In this document: one piece after another, positions 32,884 to 41,725 of the stretch | Layout of the letters: every line of letters starts with the position of its first letter | Position numbering within the stretch: the stretch's first letter is position 1 | NCBI GenBank assembly: GCA_031281275.1 | Contig: JAITFP010000083.1 | Location: 1 to 52,007 of the forward strand | Length of the DNA stretch: 52,007 nucleotides | Origin: Candidatus Fibrimonadaceae bacterium | Lineage (GTDB): Bacteria > Fibrobacterota > Fibrobacteria > Fibrobacterales > Fibrobacteraceae | Direction: 5' to 3' | Notes under the pieces: generated by a model | Database searches by the model: none | What the model was told of the DNA's origin: nothing | What the model saw: the letters and a program-made list of their open reading frames with translations, nothing else | Position numbers and translations under genes: made by a program

Positions 32884-33810
32884 TTACCCCCTCATTTGCG
32901 CAATTTGATAGCTCAAAATTCCGTGTGCCACCGCTACGTTCAAAGATTCCAAAGAATTTTCCATATCAATTTTTACCCATTCGTCTGCTAGCTCGCTAAC
33001 CTGCCTATTTGTGCCAGAACCTTCGTTGCCAATCAGGAGGGCTATTTTTTTTGCTTGGCGATGGCTTAATTTTGTTATGCTTTTTTTTGCGTGCGGTGAG
33101 CTTGCAACTATGCAAAACCCTTTTTGCCTTAAAAATGAAAAACGTTCCTGCAAATCTATGCCCGTTTCAAAAGGCGTTCTCAAAAAACATCCCGAAGAAC
33201 CTCTCACTACTTTTGGATTAAAAGGGTCAACTGTGCCTCTGCCTAAAATAATTCCATCTATGCCAAAACCAACGGCATTGCGAAAAAGCGAACCCAGATT
33301 GCCAGGGTCTTGAACAGCATCCACAAGGGTTATTGTGTGAGCGGTATCGTAGTTTGGTTTTTCGCTTGCAAGGCGGCATACTGCAAAAATTCCCTGCCCG
33401 TTAACAACAGAGCTTGCTTGTTTCATTTGAGATGGAGTTAATGCGTGAATGCGAAGCCCAGCCTCTTTTATTTTTTTTCTCAGTTCTTCATCGTCGAAAG
33501 TTTCGTCAACATAAACTCCCTGGACCAAATCTTTGTGATGCTCTGCAATTTCAACAACAACCCTCGCACCTTCTGCCAAAAACAAACCCTCTTTTTCTCT
33601 ACCCTTTTCGGTAGCCAAGGAATGTATAGCCTTTAACCAAGGCAACTCTTTTTCTTCGCGCTTTGCCGGCAAAGCAGGGCGCCAGGGCAAAGCGGCTTTC
33701 TTTTCCTCTTTCTCTTTTTTCTTGCCCGCCCAAGGATTTTCATCACCAAGCTCGTCTCTAGAATGCCCAAAGCTTTTGGTGTAGGCGGTTTTAATTGTAG
33801 ATTTCTGCAT
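32884..33810 (-). CDS. TrmH/SpoU-family RNA methyltransferase
   Basis: 308 residues. Basic N-terminal extension (about 1-50), an L30-like substrate-binding region (HSLATEKGREKEGLFLAEGA) and a C-terminal knotted SPOUT domain with motif 1 VQDPGNLGSLFRNAVGFG, motif 2 LLIGNEGSGTNRQV and motif 3 MENSLESLNVAVAHGIL. It methylates ribose in rRNA or tRNA using S-adenosylmethionine; the target base cannot be read from sequence. TACATT on the minus strand (33821-33826) is 10 nt before the ATG and lies inside the coding end of the preceding lipoprotein gene. Confidence 0.9.
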   Translation of the reverse strand: MQKSTIKTAYTKSFGHSRDELGDENPWAGKKKEKEEKKAALPWRPALPAKREEKELPWLKAIHSLATEKGREKEGLFLAEGARVVVEIAEHHKDLVQGVYVDETFDDEELRKKIKEAGLRIHALTPSQMKQASSVVNGQGIFAVCRLASEKPNYDTAHTITLVDAVQDPGNLGSLFRNAVGFGIDGIILGRGTVDPFNPKVVRGSSGCFLRTPFETGIDLQERFSFLRQKGFCIVASSPHAKKSITKLSHRQAKKIALLIGNEGSGTNRQVSELADEWVKIDMENSLESLNVAVAHGILSYQIAQMRG

Positions 33811-33816
33811 ACTCGG

Positions 33817-34365
33817 TTATAATGTAGAAAAAGCCGAGACTGTAACCTCATGCTCATCCGTATCTAATATACAACCAGACCTTGTGTTTGTAATGGGTTC
33901 ATAGTATGTGATGTAGTGATGTTTTGGGTCATATTTTATTTTATAATGTTTCGAAAGCAAACAACCTTTATCAGAAGTTTTTTTCCAATAACGCTCGCAG
34001 CTTTTTATATCATCGTATATTTTCTGATACATATCGGATATTGAGGTATATTCGGGTTCAGAACTCGGAGTTTTGCCAATATATTCAAAGGAATCCATAA
34101 TGCCATTTTTTACAATTATTTCAACCTCATAACCAAACATTAATATTGCTCCATAATAGTCCTTAGCTTTTGCGTAATCCCAGTGAGGAAGTTTTCCTTT
34201 CAATGTGAAACTATAATTTTTTATATCCTGTTTTTTCCAAAGATTCCATTCGGATTTGAATTTTTCCTCATCAAAATAAAAACCCTCTTCAAAAAATTCA
34301 AAAATAGATGTACAAGAACACAAAATCAAGCAAAAAAATAAGCAGGCGATTACTTTCATATTCAT
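33817..34365 (-). CDS. Lipoprotein, DUF6174-like (paralog of 3514-4008)
   Basis: 182 residues. Lipobox LILCSC at about residue 18. LWKKQDIKNYSFTLKG parallels the paralog, as does the final TVSAFSTL (ITDFSTLQP there). It carries an extra Cys pair (CERYWKKTSDKGC) absent from the paralog. The gene ends 6 bp before the methyltransferase ATG, so that promoter is embedded here. Function unknown. Confidence 0.68.
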   Translation of the reverse strand: MNMKVIACLFFCLILCSCTSIFEFFEEGFYFDEEKFKSEWNLWKKQDIKNYSFTLKGKLPHWDYAKAKDYYGAILMFGYEVEIIVKNGIMDSFEYIGKTPSSEPEYTSISDMYQKIYDDIKSCERYWKKTSDKGCLLSKHYKIKYDPKHHYITYYEPITNTRSGCILDTDEHEVTVSAFSTL

Positions 34366-34404
34366 AAATATACATTTTTATGAGATAATCCCCAAAAATA
34401 TTTC

Positions 34405-34410
34405 TACATT
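34405..34410 (+). promoter_or_regulatory. Putative -10 box of the second nuoD
   Basis: TACATT in ATATTTCTACATT, 10 nt before the ATG, no Shine-Dalgarno. Confidence 0.5.
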
Positions 34411-34420
34411 ACACCCATAT

Positions 34421-35614
34421 ATGAAAGTCCTAGACAAAAATGGCGAAAGCCTTAACCTTATGGCTTTGAACTTTGGACCTAGCCATAATGCCACTCACGG
34501 GTGCTTGCGCTACCTTGCTGCTTTGGATGGCGAAACCATTGTTGCATCCGTTGGGGAAATAGGCTATTTGCACAGGGGTTTTGAGAAAATGGCAGAGCAG
34601 GGAACCTGGCAAATGGTGTTGCCATACACAGACCGCTTAAACTATTGTTCCGCAATTTTAAATAATGTTGGCTATGCAAAGGCTGTGGAAAAAATGCTTG
34701 GCATTGAAATTCCCGAAAGAGCAAAGGTTATTCGCGTTATAGTGAGCGAACTTTCCAGAATTTTTGACCATTTTGTTTGCGTTGCCGCAGCCTGCGTTGA
34801 TTTGGGTGCTTTAACGAATTTTTGGTACTTTTTTGACTCAAGAGAAGAAGGCTTGGTGCTTTGGGAAAAGCTAACAGGGGCAAGGCTCACAAATACTTAT
34901 GCTCGCATAGGAGGCTTGTATAGAGATACATATAACGGCTTTGAAGAAGATGTAGAAAAGCTCCTTAAAATGTGCGAAGAATCTTTAAGAGATGTTCATA
35001 AAATTCTGGATTGCAACCGCATATTTTTAGACCGCACATCTGGCATAGGCGCAATTAGTCCGGAGAGAGCCTTGGCTTGGGGCTGGACAGGTCCTTGCCT
35101 GCGGGCAACAGGCGCAGCTTTTGACTTGCGCAAAGACGAACCATACTACGACTACGAAACCTACGACTGGGAAGTGGTAACAGGAACCAAAGGCGATGTT
35201 TACGACCGCTTAATGGTTAGGCTTGGAGAAAGCGAAGAATCCATAAAAATAATCAGGCAGGCAATAAGACGCTTGCAACCCGGTCCCATCAACATAGATA
35301 ACCCAAAAATCAGAGTGCCAGAACGCGAAAGGGTTTATCAAGATATGGAAGCTTTGATAGGAAATTTCAAAACCGTGGCAGAGGGCATTCGCATTCCTGT
35401 CGGCGAGTTTTACGATTCATCGGAGGCGGCAAACGGAGAACTTGGATTTACTCTAATTTCGAGCGGCTCTGGAAAGCCTTGGAGAATCAAGGTTCGCCCT
35501 CCTTGCTTCACTCAGTTCGCTGCATTCCACGAGCTTGTGGAGGGTGGTCAAATTGCAGATTCCATTGCAGTGCTTTCAAGCATAAACATAATTGCGGGAG
35601 AGTTGGATAGATGA
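34421..35614 (+). CDS. nuoD: Second NuoD-like complex I subunit
   Basis: 397 residues. Motifs parallel NuoD: LNFGPSHNATHGCLRYL in place of GPQHPSTHGALR, GYLHRGFEKMAEQ, DRLNYCSAILNN, YARIGGLYRD, KVRPPCFTQF and the end AGELDR. It is diverged from the copy at 18777 but keeps the HxxTHG quinone-site region. No other nuo gene adjoins it; instead it overlaps a TPR protein gene by 4 bp and heads a three-gene operon. It could serve a second complex I or a related complex. Confidence 0.9.
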   Translation: MKVLDKNGESLNLMALNFGPSHNATHGCLRYLAALDGETIVASVGEIGYLHRGFEKMAEQGTWQMVLPYTDRLNYCSAILNNVGYAKAVEKMLGIEIPERAKVIRVIVSELSRIFDHFVCVAAACVDLGALTNFWYFFDSREEGLVLWEKLTGARLTNTYARIGGLYRDTYNGFEEDVEKLLKMCEESLRDVHKILDCNRIFLDRTSGIGAISPERALAWGWTGPCLRATGAAFDLRKDEPYYDYETYDWEVVTGTKGDVYDRLMVRLGESEESIKIIRQAIRRLQPGPINIDNPKIRVPERERVYQDMEALIGNFKTVAEGIRIPVGEFYDSSEAANGELGFTLISSGSGKPWRIKVRPPCFTQFAAFHELVEGGQIADSIAVLSSINIIAGELDR

Positions 35615-36279
35615 CATTTGCAGAATACAACGCAAGGCTTTGCAACAAAGATTTGCAGGAATATTTTCATTTTTTGCTTTTGGAGCGAGCAGACCCTAAA
35701 AATCCCGAAAATGAAACCGCCAAAGATATTATCGCAGAATTGCAGGGCATTGTGTTCCCAAGCAATTTAAATGGTCATACGGTTATAGAATTGCGCGAGC
35801 AAAATGAGATAGCGGCAAATTTGGCAGAACAAGGGAAAATAGACGAAAGCATTGCGAAAATCCATCAGATTTTGGAAGTTTATCCAGAGCATTACAGTGC
35901 ATTTTACACGCTTGGCATGATATCTTTTGGGCAAGAGAACATACCGGAGGCATTGGAGCGTTTTAAAGAGGCTTTTGAATACAATCCCTTTTTCACAGAT
36001 GCGGTTTTGAGAATTTATGACTGCTGCGTTTGCTTGGGCAACACTAGCACAATTGAGGAATTATTAACCAAAGCCTTGATGCTCCAGCCCGAAGACCCAG
36101 AGCTTTTGGAAACAAAGCAGCATTTGAAAGACAGCACTTATCCAAAACGGCTTGCAGAGCACATTAAAAAGCCCCCTTTGGAAAAACCAGAGCTAAAAAC
36201 CGAGCTTTTAAGATTAAAGCAGTTGCTTGAAAGCGGAAATTCCGCAGAAGCGCTCCAAAAAATAAAAGCACTGGTATAA
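35611..36279 (+). CDS. TPR-repeat protein coupled to nuoD
   Basis: 222 residues, cytoplasmic (no signal). Central tetratricopeptide repeats: NEIAANLAEQGKIDESIAK, YSAFYTLGMISFGQENIPE and ALERFKEAFEYNPFF. The C-terminus has another helical pair ending in SAEALQKIKALV. The start overlaps the nuoD stop (ATGA) and the last base of its own stop begins the next ATG (TAATG). A role in assembling or docking the nuoD-containing complex is inferred from coupling. Confidence 0.8.
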   Translation: MTFAEYNARLCNKDLQEYFHFLLLERADPKNPENETAKDIIAELQGIVFPSNLNGHTVIELREQNEIAANLAEQGKIDESIAKIHQILEVYPEHYSAFYTLGMISFGQENIPEALERFKEAFEYNPFFTDAVLRIYDCCVCLGNTSTIEELLTKALMLQPEDPELLETKQHLKDSTYPKRLAEHIKKPPLEKPELKTELLRLKQLLESGNSAEALQKIKALV

Positions 36280-37667
36280 TGAAATTCAAAGTAATCCTAG
36301 CGGTTTTTTCCCTGCTTCTCTCTTGCCAGGGACCTTGGAGTTATTATCCAGAAAACCCTGAAAATTACAGAGGGATATGGATTACAGCATATCTTGTTTC
36401 TGGCAGACCAGTGAAAAACGTATGCCTTGAAAAGATACACAACTTGAACGAAGTTTATATGCGAGGCTTTGCCTTTTACGAGCAAGCGAGCATCGAAATA
36501 AAGGGTTCCTTCAACGGAAGAGATACTTCCATTTTTTTAAGACCAGATACTGCCTATTATGCCCACAATCCAAACTGCTTTGTAGGAGACGAAGATTTAA
36601 TGGCAGACGCAGACGCAAATTATGAGATGTATGTATCTGTTGTCTGGGATAGCGTAGGTAAAAAAACAACCAGTGAGTTCAGTGCAAAAACACATATCCC
36701 AAAAAAATTCAAAATAAAAAGAGCTTACGATTTGCTCGGCGAACGATTCGGAGAATATGAGGTAATTCAGTATTTGCTTCCAGAGGAGGATAAAAAATTT
36801 AACTATTTATATTTTATTCCTGAATACAGCAATGAAGACATTGGCGGCGTTCTTGTTTCAATGGTTTACGAAGACCTTGACTGGTTTTGGTGGGGTGAGA
36901 ATTTTATGGATGAAATAGCAGAGTCGCTAACTCCTGGAAACGATACGGCGCTTCATGCGCAATTCGGGGATAGACAGTTGCTATACACGGCAACTAATAC
37001 GCAAATAGCAAACACCAACAAAGACATAGATAGCATTCCCGTGCTGGGTCTTATGTTGCCTGCCTATGGTAATATCAAATTGCTATTTTACGCCACCACC
37101 CGCGAATACATTGATTACCAAAATACTTTTTTGCAAAATTACGGAGACAGCCGAGTGAAGCCTATTTACAATATTATGGGTGGTGCTGGAATTTTTGCTG
37201 GTATGCTTGTTGATACCTTTGAAGTGACTTTGCGGACTTCTAGGGATGTAGGAATATATTCATATTTTGATGCACAAGACGCTTATTGCAGAACGTATGA
37301 ATTTGGAACCGACAAAAGTCGATATGAAACTCGCAGGCAGTGCATAGAAATTTGGGATAAAATTATTTGGTGCGAAATTTCCAATGGAAAACCAGAATAC
37401 TCCCATGTAACGTGCAATTATGATGGTTATACTTATCCTTGGTATGACATTCCAAGCAGTGGATTAAAGAGAGTACTCAGTATGGAAGATATAGTAACTT
37501 GGTGCGGATTTAGAGATTTCCCAATAAAACAGTATCCGCCCTGCGGCTCGGCAATGGTACATTTCTTTAAAAGTGGCAAAAAGTCTCCAATTTTGGAAAG
37601 AGAAGTGAAAAAATGGTGCAAAGAGCATAAGAACGATGTTGAATGCCTTAGTTTAATGATTGAATAA
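36279..37667 (+). CDS. Large lipoprotein of unknown function
   Basis: 462 residues. Lipobox LLLSC (about residue 16). Beta-rich mature region: ENYRGIWITAYLVSGRPVKN suggests an N-terminal Ig-like or carboxypeptidase-regulatory-like domain; later parts have several Cys (CRTYEFG, RQCIEIWDKIIWCEI, WCKEHKNDVEC) that may form disulfides. It resembles the large extracytoplasmic lipoproteins of Bacteroidota in style; no family named. Its start is fused to the TPR gene stop (TAATG). Confidence 0.65.
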   Translation: MKFKVILAVFSLLLSCQGPWSYYPENPENYRGIWITAYLVSGRPVKNVCLEKIHNLNEVYMRGFAFYEQASIEIKGSFNGRDTSIFLRPDTAYYAHNPNCFVGDEDLMADADANYEMYVSVVWDSVGKKTTSEFSAKTHIPKKFKIKRAYDLLGERFGEYEVIQYLLPEEDKKFNYLYFIPEYSNEDIGGVLVSMVYEDLDWFWWGENFMDEIAESLTPGNDTALHAQFGDRQLLYTATNTQIANTNKDIDSIPVLGLMLPAYGNIKLLFYATTREYIDYQNTFLQNYGDSRVKPIYNIMGGAGIFAGMLVDTFEVTLRTSRDVGIYSYFDAQDAYCRTYEFGTDKSRYETRRQCIEIWDKIIWCEISNGKPEYSHVTCNYDGYTYPWYDIPSSGLKRVLSMEDIVTWCGFRDFPIKQYPPCGSAMVHFFKSGKKSPILEREVKKWCKEHKNDVECLSLMIE

Positions 37668-37689
37668 CTATTTACTATATTACCCATAT

Positions 37690-37737
37690 ATGTCAGCGTA
37701 CTTCGGAGACAGGCATTTTTATGTTAAATCTAGGTAG
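37690..37737 (+). CDS. Possible 15-residue leader peptide
   Basis: TATATT at 37676-37681 is followed 8 nt later by ATG and the short frame MSAYFGDRHFYVKSR, which stops 17 nt inside the next gene in another frame. The position matches a leaderless start, so a translated leader that influences initiation at 37721 is possible. Small size makes this weak. Confidence 0.25.
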   Translation: MSAYFGDRHFYVKSR

Positions 37738-39406
37738 AAAATGCATATCGTTATGTGTAATGCTTTTACTGAGCGGTTATTCTTTTGCGGCTCCTCCTGC
37801 AAAGGCTTCCGCAAAAGCTGTTCCTCCTCCTGCAAAAGTTTCTGGCTTTGCAGCCCAAGTGGCGGCAGCAAAAGCCAAACGTGATTCTTTGGCAAGGTTA
37901 GATTCGCTTATAAGACTAGATTCCATAGCTAGACATATGGAATCAGTGAGGCTAGATTCCATAGACAGAGCCGTAGAATCCGATAGGCAGGACTCCATTG
38001 CAAAAGTGGAAACCGCAAGGCGAGATTCCGTTGCAAGAGTAGAAGCCGCAAGACGAGATTCCGTTGCAAGAGTAGAAGCCGCAAGGCAAGACTCCATTGC
38101 AAGGGCAGAAGCAATGGCAAGAGCCAATGCCCCTCCCTATCCTCATTATGAGGCTTACTTAGACAGCATGGAGGCTTATGTTAGGTATCTTTTGCCAGGT
38201 ATAGATAGGCTGGATTCCGCAAAAAAGGCTGTGCGCGAAGAAACACTAAAACCCAAAAGCGATTATGAATCTAAAACCGCTTACGAAGAACGTGCAGCTA
38301 ATTTTGATAAAAACAAGCAGAAAAAAATTGAAAATTTGGAAAACGAATATCTTGAAAAGGAAAAAGGCATAGGCAGATTGGTCAATGCCGCTGTCCTTAA
38401 AGAAGACTTTCAACCTGACTGGGGTAGCTTGCTGGAAAAAAACTCAAATGCAGATGGATACAAAGCCCGCATAGATACGATTTCTTTTAAAATCACCGAA
38501 ATGAGGGTAAAAATCGCCCAACTGAACAAGCAGCTTGGCAGGTTGTTTCTTTACAATCGCGATTCTGTAAAAATAGCCAAGAACTTGCGGGAAAAAAATT
38601 ATTCTTATATTGCTCGCTTGGAAAATGCAAAAGTGGTGTTGCAAGACTATATTCTTCAGGAACACGCAAAAGTGTTGAGAACAGACAGAAAAAAGGTGGA
38701 TATGTCTTTGGGTGCTTACGATGTTGATAAACAGGAATTTGATCTCGGTATGAGAGATATATATTCCGAAAAATATCCTTTTGACTATGTTGGCAAGGTT
38801 AAAATTTCAACACAGCAAGCCGAAGTAATAGACCGAAGAACAGACGATTTCACGGTGAGCATAGACTACATAAATTATCCATTTATGATAAAAGGCGCAA
38901 AAACATTTCCTGGTGCAAAAAAAGCATATATTTTCTGGAAAGACCAAGAGTTTCCAAATGATGGAGTTTTCAGAAATGTCCCTGGTTTTGACGAGGTGCC
39001 GGGTTATTTGGAATGGGCATTGCGAGCAGATTCTCTTATAAGCGGTAAGCTTGTTCCTCAAGATTTGGATGCTTCGTTTGCAATGCAAAGGGTAAAATAC
39101 AGGGAAGATTCTGGTCCAAGCTGGTGGACTGCTCCAAGGATTGTGCGTGTGTTAGCCTTTACTCTTTCTGCGGTGAGTTTGGGCGGTGCGATTTTTTACC
39201 ACCGCAAGGCAAATACGAAACGAGACGAGGTGGAAGCAATTTTTAGAGATGCTGAGGCTTCAATGTTTAACGAGGATTATAAGGAGAAGTACGATACTTA
39301 TAACACCCAAAAAAATGAGTTGAAGGATATTGAGACTAAGAGGAATATTCTTTATATTTCTGCCGGAACCTTTGGGGTTATTGGCGCAGTGAGTTTTGCT
39401 TTTTGA
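37721..39406 (+). CDS. Exported protein with 11-residue (hendecad) repeats and a C-terminal membrane segment
   Basis: 561 residues. Signal peptide, then an Ala/Pro-rich stretch. From about 47 to 130 come eight or so 11-residue units of the type ARRDSVARVEA, a period suited to a right-handed coiled coil. A helical region (about 170-320) and a beta-rich domain (about 330-455: DFTVSIDYINYPFMIKG) follow. Near the end are a membrane helix (VRVLAFTLSAVSLGGAIFY), a coiled coil and a last hydrophobic helix. The architecture suggests a periplasm-spanning envelope protein. GGAG lies 12 nt before the ATG. Family unknown. Confidence 0.65.
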   Translation: MLNLGRKCISLCVMLLLSGYSFAAPPAKASAKAVPPPAKVSGFAAQVAAAKAKRDSLARLDSLIRLDSIARHMESVRLDSIDRAVESDRQDSIAKVETARRDSVARVEAARRDSVARVEAARQDSIARAEAMARANAPPYPHYEAYLDSMEAYVRYLLPGIDRLDSAKKAVREETLKPKSDYESKTAYEERAANFDKNKQKKIENLENEYLEKEKGIGRLVNAAVLKEDFQPDWGSLLEKNSNADGYKARIDTISFKITEMRVKIAQLNKQLGRLFLYNRDSVKIAKNLREKNYSYIARLENAKVVLQDYILQEHAKVLRTDRKKVDMSLGAYDVDKQEFDLGMRDIYSEKYPFDYVGKVKISTQQAEVIDRRTDDFTVSIDYINYPFMIKGAKTFPGAKKAYIFWKDQEFPNDGVFRNVPGFDEVPGYLEWALRADSLISGKLVPQDLDASFAMQRVKYREDSGPSWWTAPRIVRVLAFTLSAVSLGGAIFYHRKANTKRDEVEAIFRDAEASMFNEDYKEKYDTYNTQKNELKDIETKRNILYISAGTFGVIGAVSFAF

Positions 39407-39424
39407 TTTAGGAGGAGAATGAAT

Positions 39425-40594
39425 ATGAAAAAGTTTTTTGTCCCATTGTTTTTAGCCTTGCTTCTTGGTTGTAATGACGGCTTTAAATCGGATATAGCGG
39501 CTTCGGAGCAAAAAAATAATCGTTGCTATGTCGAAAATAGCGGAGAATTTTATAAAAGTATTAGCGAGAAACTTTGCGAAGAAATAGGCGGCGAAGTAGG
39601 ACGGTTTTGTCCCCCTGAGGTTTGCGGCAACAGTAGCTCTGACGAAGAAAGCAGTAGTAGCATGGATAATATCAGCAGCACTTCCCGCCCAAGCAGTAAC
39701 TCACGTAGCAGCAGCAGTTCCCGCCCAGGCAATAGCAGCTCTGGCGGTACGGTTAGTAGCAGTTCTGACGAAGAAAGCAGCAGTTCTGACGAAGAAAGCA
39801 GCAGTTCTAGCGGTGCGGTTAATAGCAGTTCCAGCGGCACTGGTAGTAGCAGTTTTAGCGGTACGGTTAGCAGCAGTTCCAGCGGCACTGGTAGCAGCAG
39901 TTCATTAGTCAACTCGAGCAGTTCTGTTGGTACTAGTTCGAGCAGTTCCTTAGCTATCAGTTCCAGCAGTAGCGCACCACCAAGTTTAGGCGCGTGTTCG
40001 GCATTTCCTTATTATGCGGTAAAAACAAAAAAAGAATCTATAAAGAATTTAGTTTCCAACAATGGATGCGGGAATGTCACATATTCAGTACAGAGTGGTG
40101 GCACTTATGCTTCTATTACGGGTGACTCTATAAGTTTTGCAAATGCTACTGCTTCTTCTACAAAGCGAACCATAAATATAAGGGCAACTGCTCCTCAGTG
40201 TGAAACCAAGGACTGCCCAATAGAAGTAGTTATAGTGGATGCAGCCTATAAAGATGCAAGATGCAATCACGAAGATATATTTCCTGTCAATCTTACTATC
40301 ACTAATACACCAACGGTAATTGATTATGCGTGCTGTGAACCTAAACGCGATTATATCATTACTCAATGTGGTCAAGCAAATTTCACGCTTTCTATTGATG
40401 GTGCTGTAGCTGTAACATCAAGCAATAATAGTGTTAATTTGCCTAATCTTGAGCCTATACCTGAGCCTAATGAACAATGCAAAAAGTACGGTGATAGCCC
40501 AGGCAATATTTTATATCGTTATCCTAAACGTATGTTAATGACGGTCACAACAAATCCATTTCCTACTGGAGGTTTCTCATGCAATTCGTGGTAA
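39425..40594 (+). CDS. Lipoprotein with a long poly-Ser linker
   Basis: 389 residues from the ATG at 39425 (AGGAGG 9 nt away); an ATG at 39419 is closer to the site. Lipobox LALLLGC. A short Cys-containing unit (NRCYVENSGEFYKSISEKLC) comes first. A linker of about 115 residues follows that is nearly all Ser with Gly, Thr, Asp and Glu (about 70-185). The C-terminal part (about 190-389) is a beta-rich, Cys-rich domain (IEVVIVDAAYKDARCNHEDI). Poly-Ser linkers are typical of Fibrobacter surface proteins. It overlaps the next gene by 16 bp. Confidence 0.75.
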   Translation: MKKFFVPLFLALLLGCNDGFKSDIAASEQKNNRCYVENSGEFYKSISEKLCEEIGGEVGRFCPPEVCGNSSSDEESSSSMDNISSTSRPSSNSRSSSSSRPGNSSSGGTVSSSSDEESSSSDEESSSSSGAVNSSSSGTGSSSFSGTVSSSSSGTGSSSSLVNSSSSVGTSSSSSLAISSSSSAPPSLGACSAFPYYAVKTKKESIKNLVSNNGCGNVTYSVQSGGTYASITGDSISFANATASSTKRTINIRATAPQCETKDCPIEVVIVDAAYKDARCNHEDIFPVNLTITNTPTVIDYACCEPKRDYIITQCGQANFTLSIDGAVAVTSSNNSVNLPNLEPIPEPNEQCKKYGDSPGNILYRYPKRMLMTVTTNPFPTGGFSCNSW

Positions 40595-40839
40595 AATTCG
40601 CTTGCGCCATCGCTATTGCGTTCCTTTTCGCTTCGTGCTATAGCGATGTTCCAGAGCTTATTGCTCCTGAAGACGTTGGGAAATATAAGTTTTGCAAGTA
40701 TAAAGCGATAGATGATGAGAGCGACTCTTTGGAATATAAGTATATATGCAAGAGCACTTATGAAATTTCTGAAAGCGATTGCAATAGTGTGGATGGAGAG
40801 ATTTTTGATGATAAGGATTCTTGCGAGAAAGCACTTTAG
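40579..40839 (+). CDS. Small Cys-containing lipoprotein
   Basis: 86 residues. Lipobox FLFASC (about residue 20). The mature part has five more Cys (FCKYK, YICKSTYEISESDC, DSCEKAL). The segment ICKSTYEISESDCNSVDGE resembles the N-terminal Cys unit of the preceding lipoprotein (CYVENSGEFYKSISEKLC), so they may share a domain. GGAGG lies inside the end of the preceding gene. Likely co-expressed with it. Confidence 0.7.
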   Translation: MQFVVKFACAIAIAFLFASCYSDVPELIAPEDVGKYKFCKYKAIDDESDSLEYKYICKSTYEISESDCNSVDGEIFDDKDSCEKAL

Positions 40840-40844
40840 TTTTC

Positions 40845-40850
40845 TACATT
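40845..40850 (+). promoter_or_regulatory. Putative -10 box of the M23 peptidase gene, leaderless layout
   Basis: TACATT in GTTTTCTACATT, 7 nt before the ATG at 40858, no Shine-Dalgarno. Confidence 0.5.
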
Positions 40851-40857
40851 TTTAGCA

Positions 40858-41721
40858 ATGGCAAAAAAACGTAAAAAGCTGCAAGTATATGTTTATTCAA
40901 AAGGCACGGATAAGCCGGAGTCTTATAGCATTCCTGTGAGGGTAATTGGCGGATGGATATTTGGGCTTGCCATAATAGTTTTCGGCTTTGCGTTTTGGTT
41001 GCCAGACAATATGATAAACCTCAAAAATTTTCGCGTACTTGAAATAGCACAAGAACAAAAAGCAATGCAATTAACGGCAAATAAATTGGAAAAACAAATT
41101 TCCGAAGCAAATTCGCAAATAAAAAATAGCCGTAGCCTAAGAGAAAAAATAAACCAATTAGCAGGAATACCCGTGGATTCCACAGACCCTGAAAAACTCC
41201 CACAGCCAAAAACTCGCAAAGGGAAAAAAATACTCGCAGATTTGGAACGCATAAGAAAATCACAAGAAACATTAAAAAAATTGCGTGATGCTCTTTTGGC
41301 AGACGAAACCTATGCCAAAAGCTTACCTTTGCTGCACCCAATTATACAACATAAAAATGTAACCGGAAAATTCGGGAAGCTGCTAGACCCCATAACCAAA
41401 AGGGAATTATCGCACAGAGGCTTGGATTTTGCCGTTAGCGAAGGCGACACCGTTATAGCCACAGGAGATGGCGTTGTTGATGCCATTATAAATCAGAGGT
41501 TTGGCTTTGGAACCACACTGGAAATTCAACATTCACCACGCATAAAAACCGTGTATTCTCATTTGCAAAGCATTTTGGTTCAAAGCGGAAAACCTGTGAA
41601 AAAAGGACAGCCAGTGGCTTTAGCTGGCAAAAGCGGCAGCGTTTTGTGGCCCGTTTTGCACTATGAAGTTCGCTTTGACAATCAACCCATAAACCCTGAA
41701 GATTATTTTATCACGAGGTAA
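40858..41721 (+). CDS. Membrane-anchored M23 peptidase (LytM type)
   Basis: 287 residues. Basic N-terminus, one membrane helix (about 28-45), a coiled coil (about 60-140) and a C-terminal M23 domain. Zinc ligands: His and Asp in LSHRGLDFAV, His in LHYEVRF; YSHL is the conserved fourth motif. Such proteins cut peptidoglycan cross-links, or activate amidases when inactive; here the ligands are intact. It is followed 4 nt later by mtgA, a natural cell-wall pair. Confidence 0.9.
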   Translation: MAKKRKKLQVYVYSKGTDKPESYSIPVRVIGGWIFGLAIIVFGFAFWLPDNMINLKNFRVLEIAQEQKAMQLTANKLEKQISEANSQIKNSRSLREKINQLAGIPVDSTDPEKLPQPKTRKGKKILADLERIRKSQETLKKLRDALLADETYAKSLPLLHPIIQHKNVTGKFGKLLDPITKRELSHRGLDFAVSEGDTVIATGDGVVDAIINQRFGFGTTLEIQHSPRIKTVYSHLQSILVQSGKPVKKGQPVALAGKSGSVLWPVLHYEVRFDNQPINPEDYFITR

Positions 41722-41725
41722 AAAG

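Noticed and set aside
37777-38127. Long minus-strand frame opposite the hendecad repeats
   Set aside because: A shadow of the repetitive plus-strand gene: low-complexity product and no start signal.
39550-39912. Minus-strand Leu-rich frame opposite the poly-Ser linker
   Set aside because: A mirror of Ser codons; no signal, no ribosome binding site.
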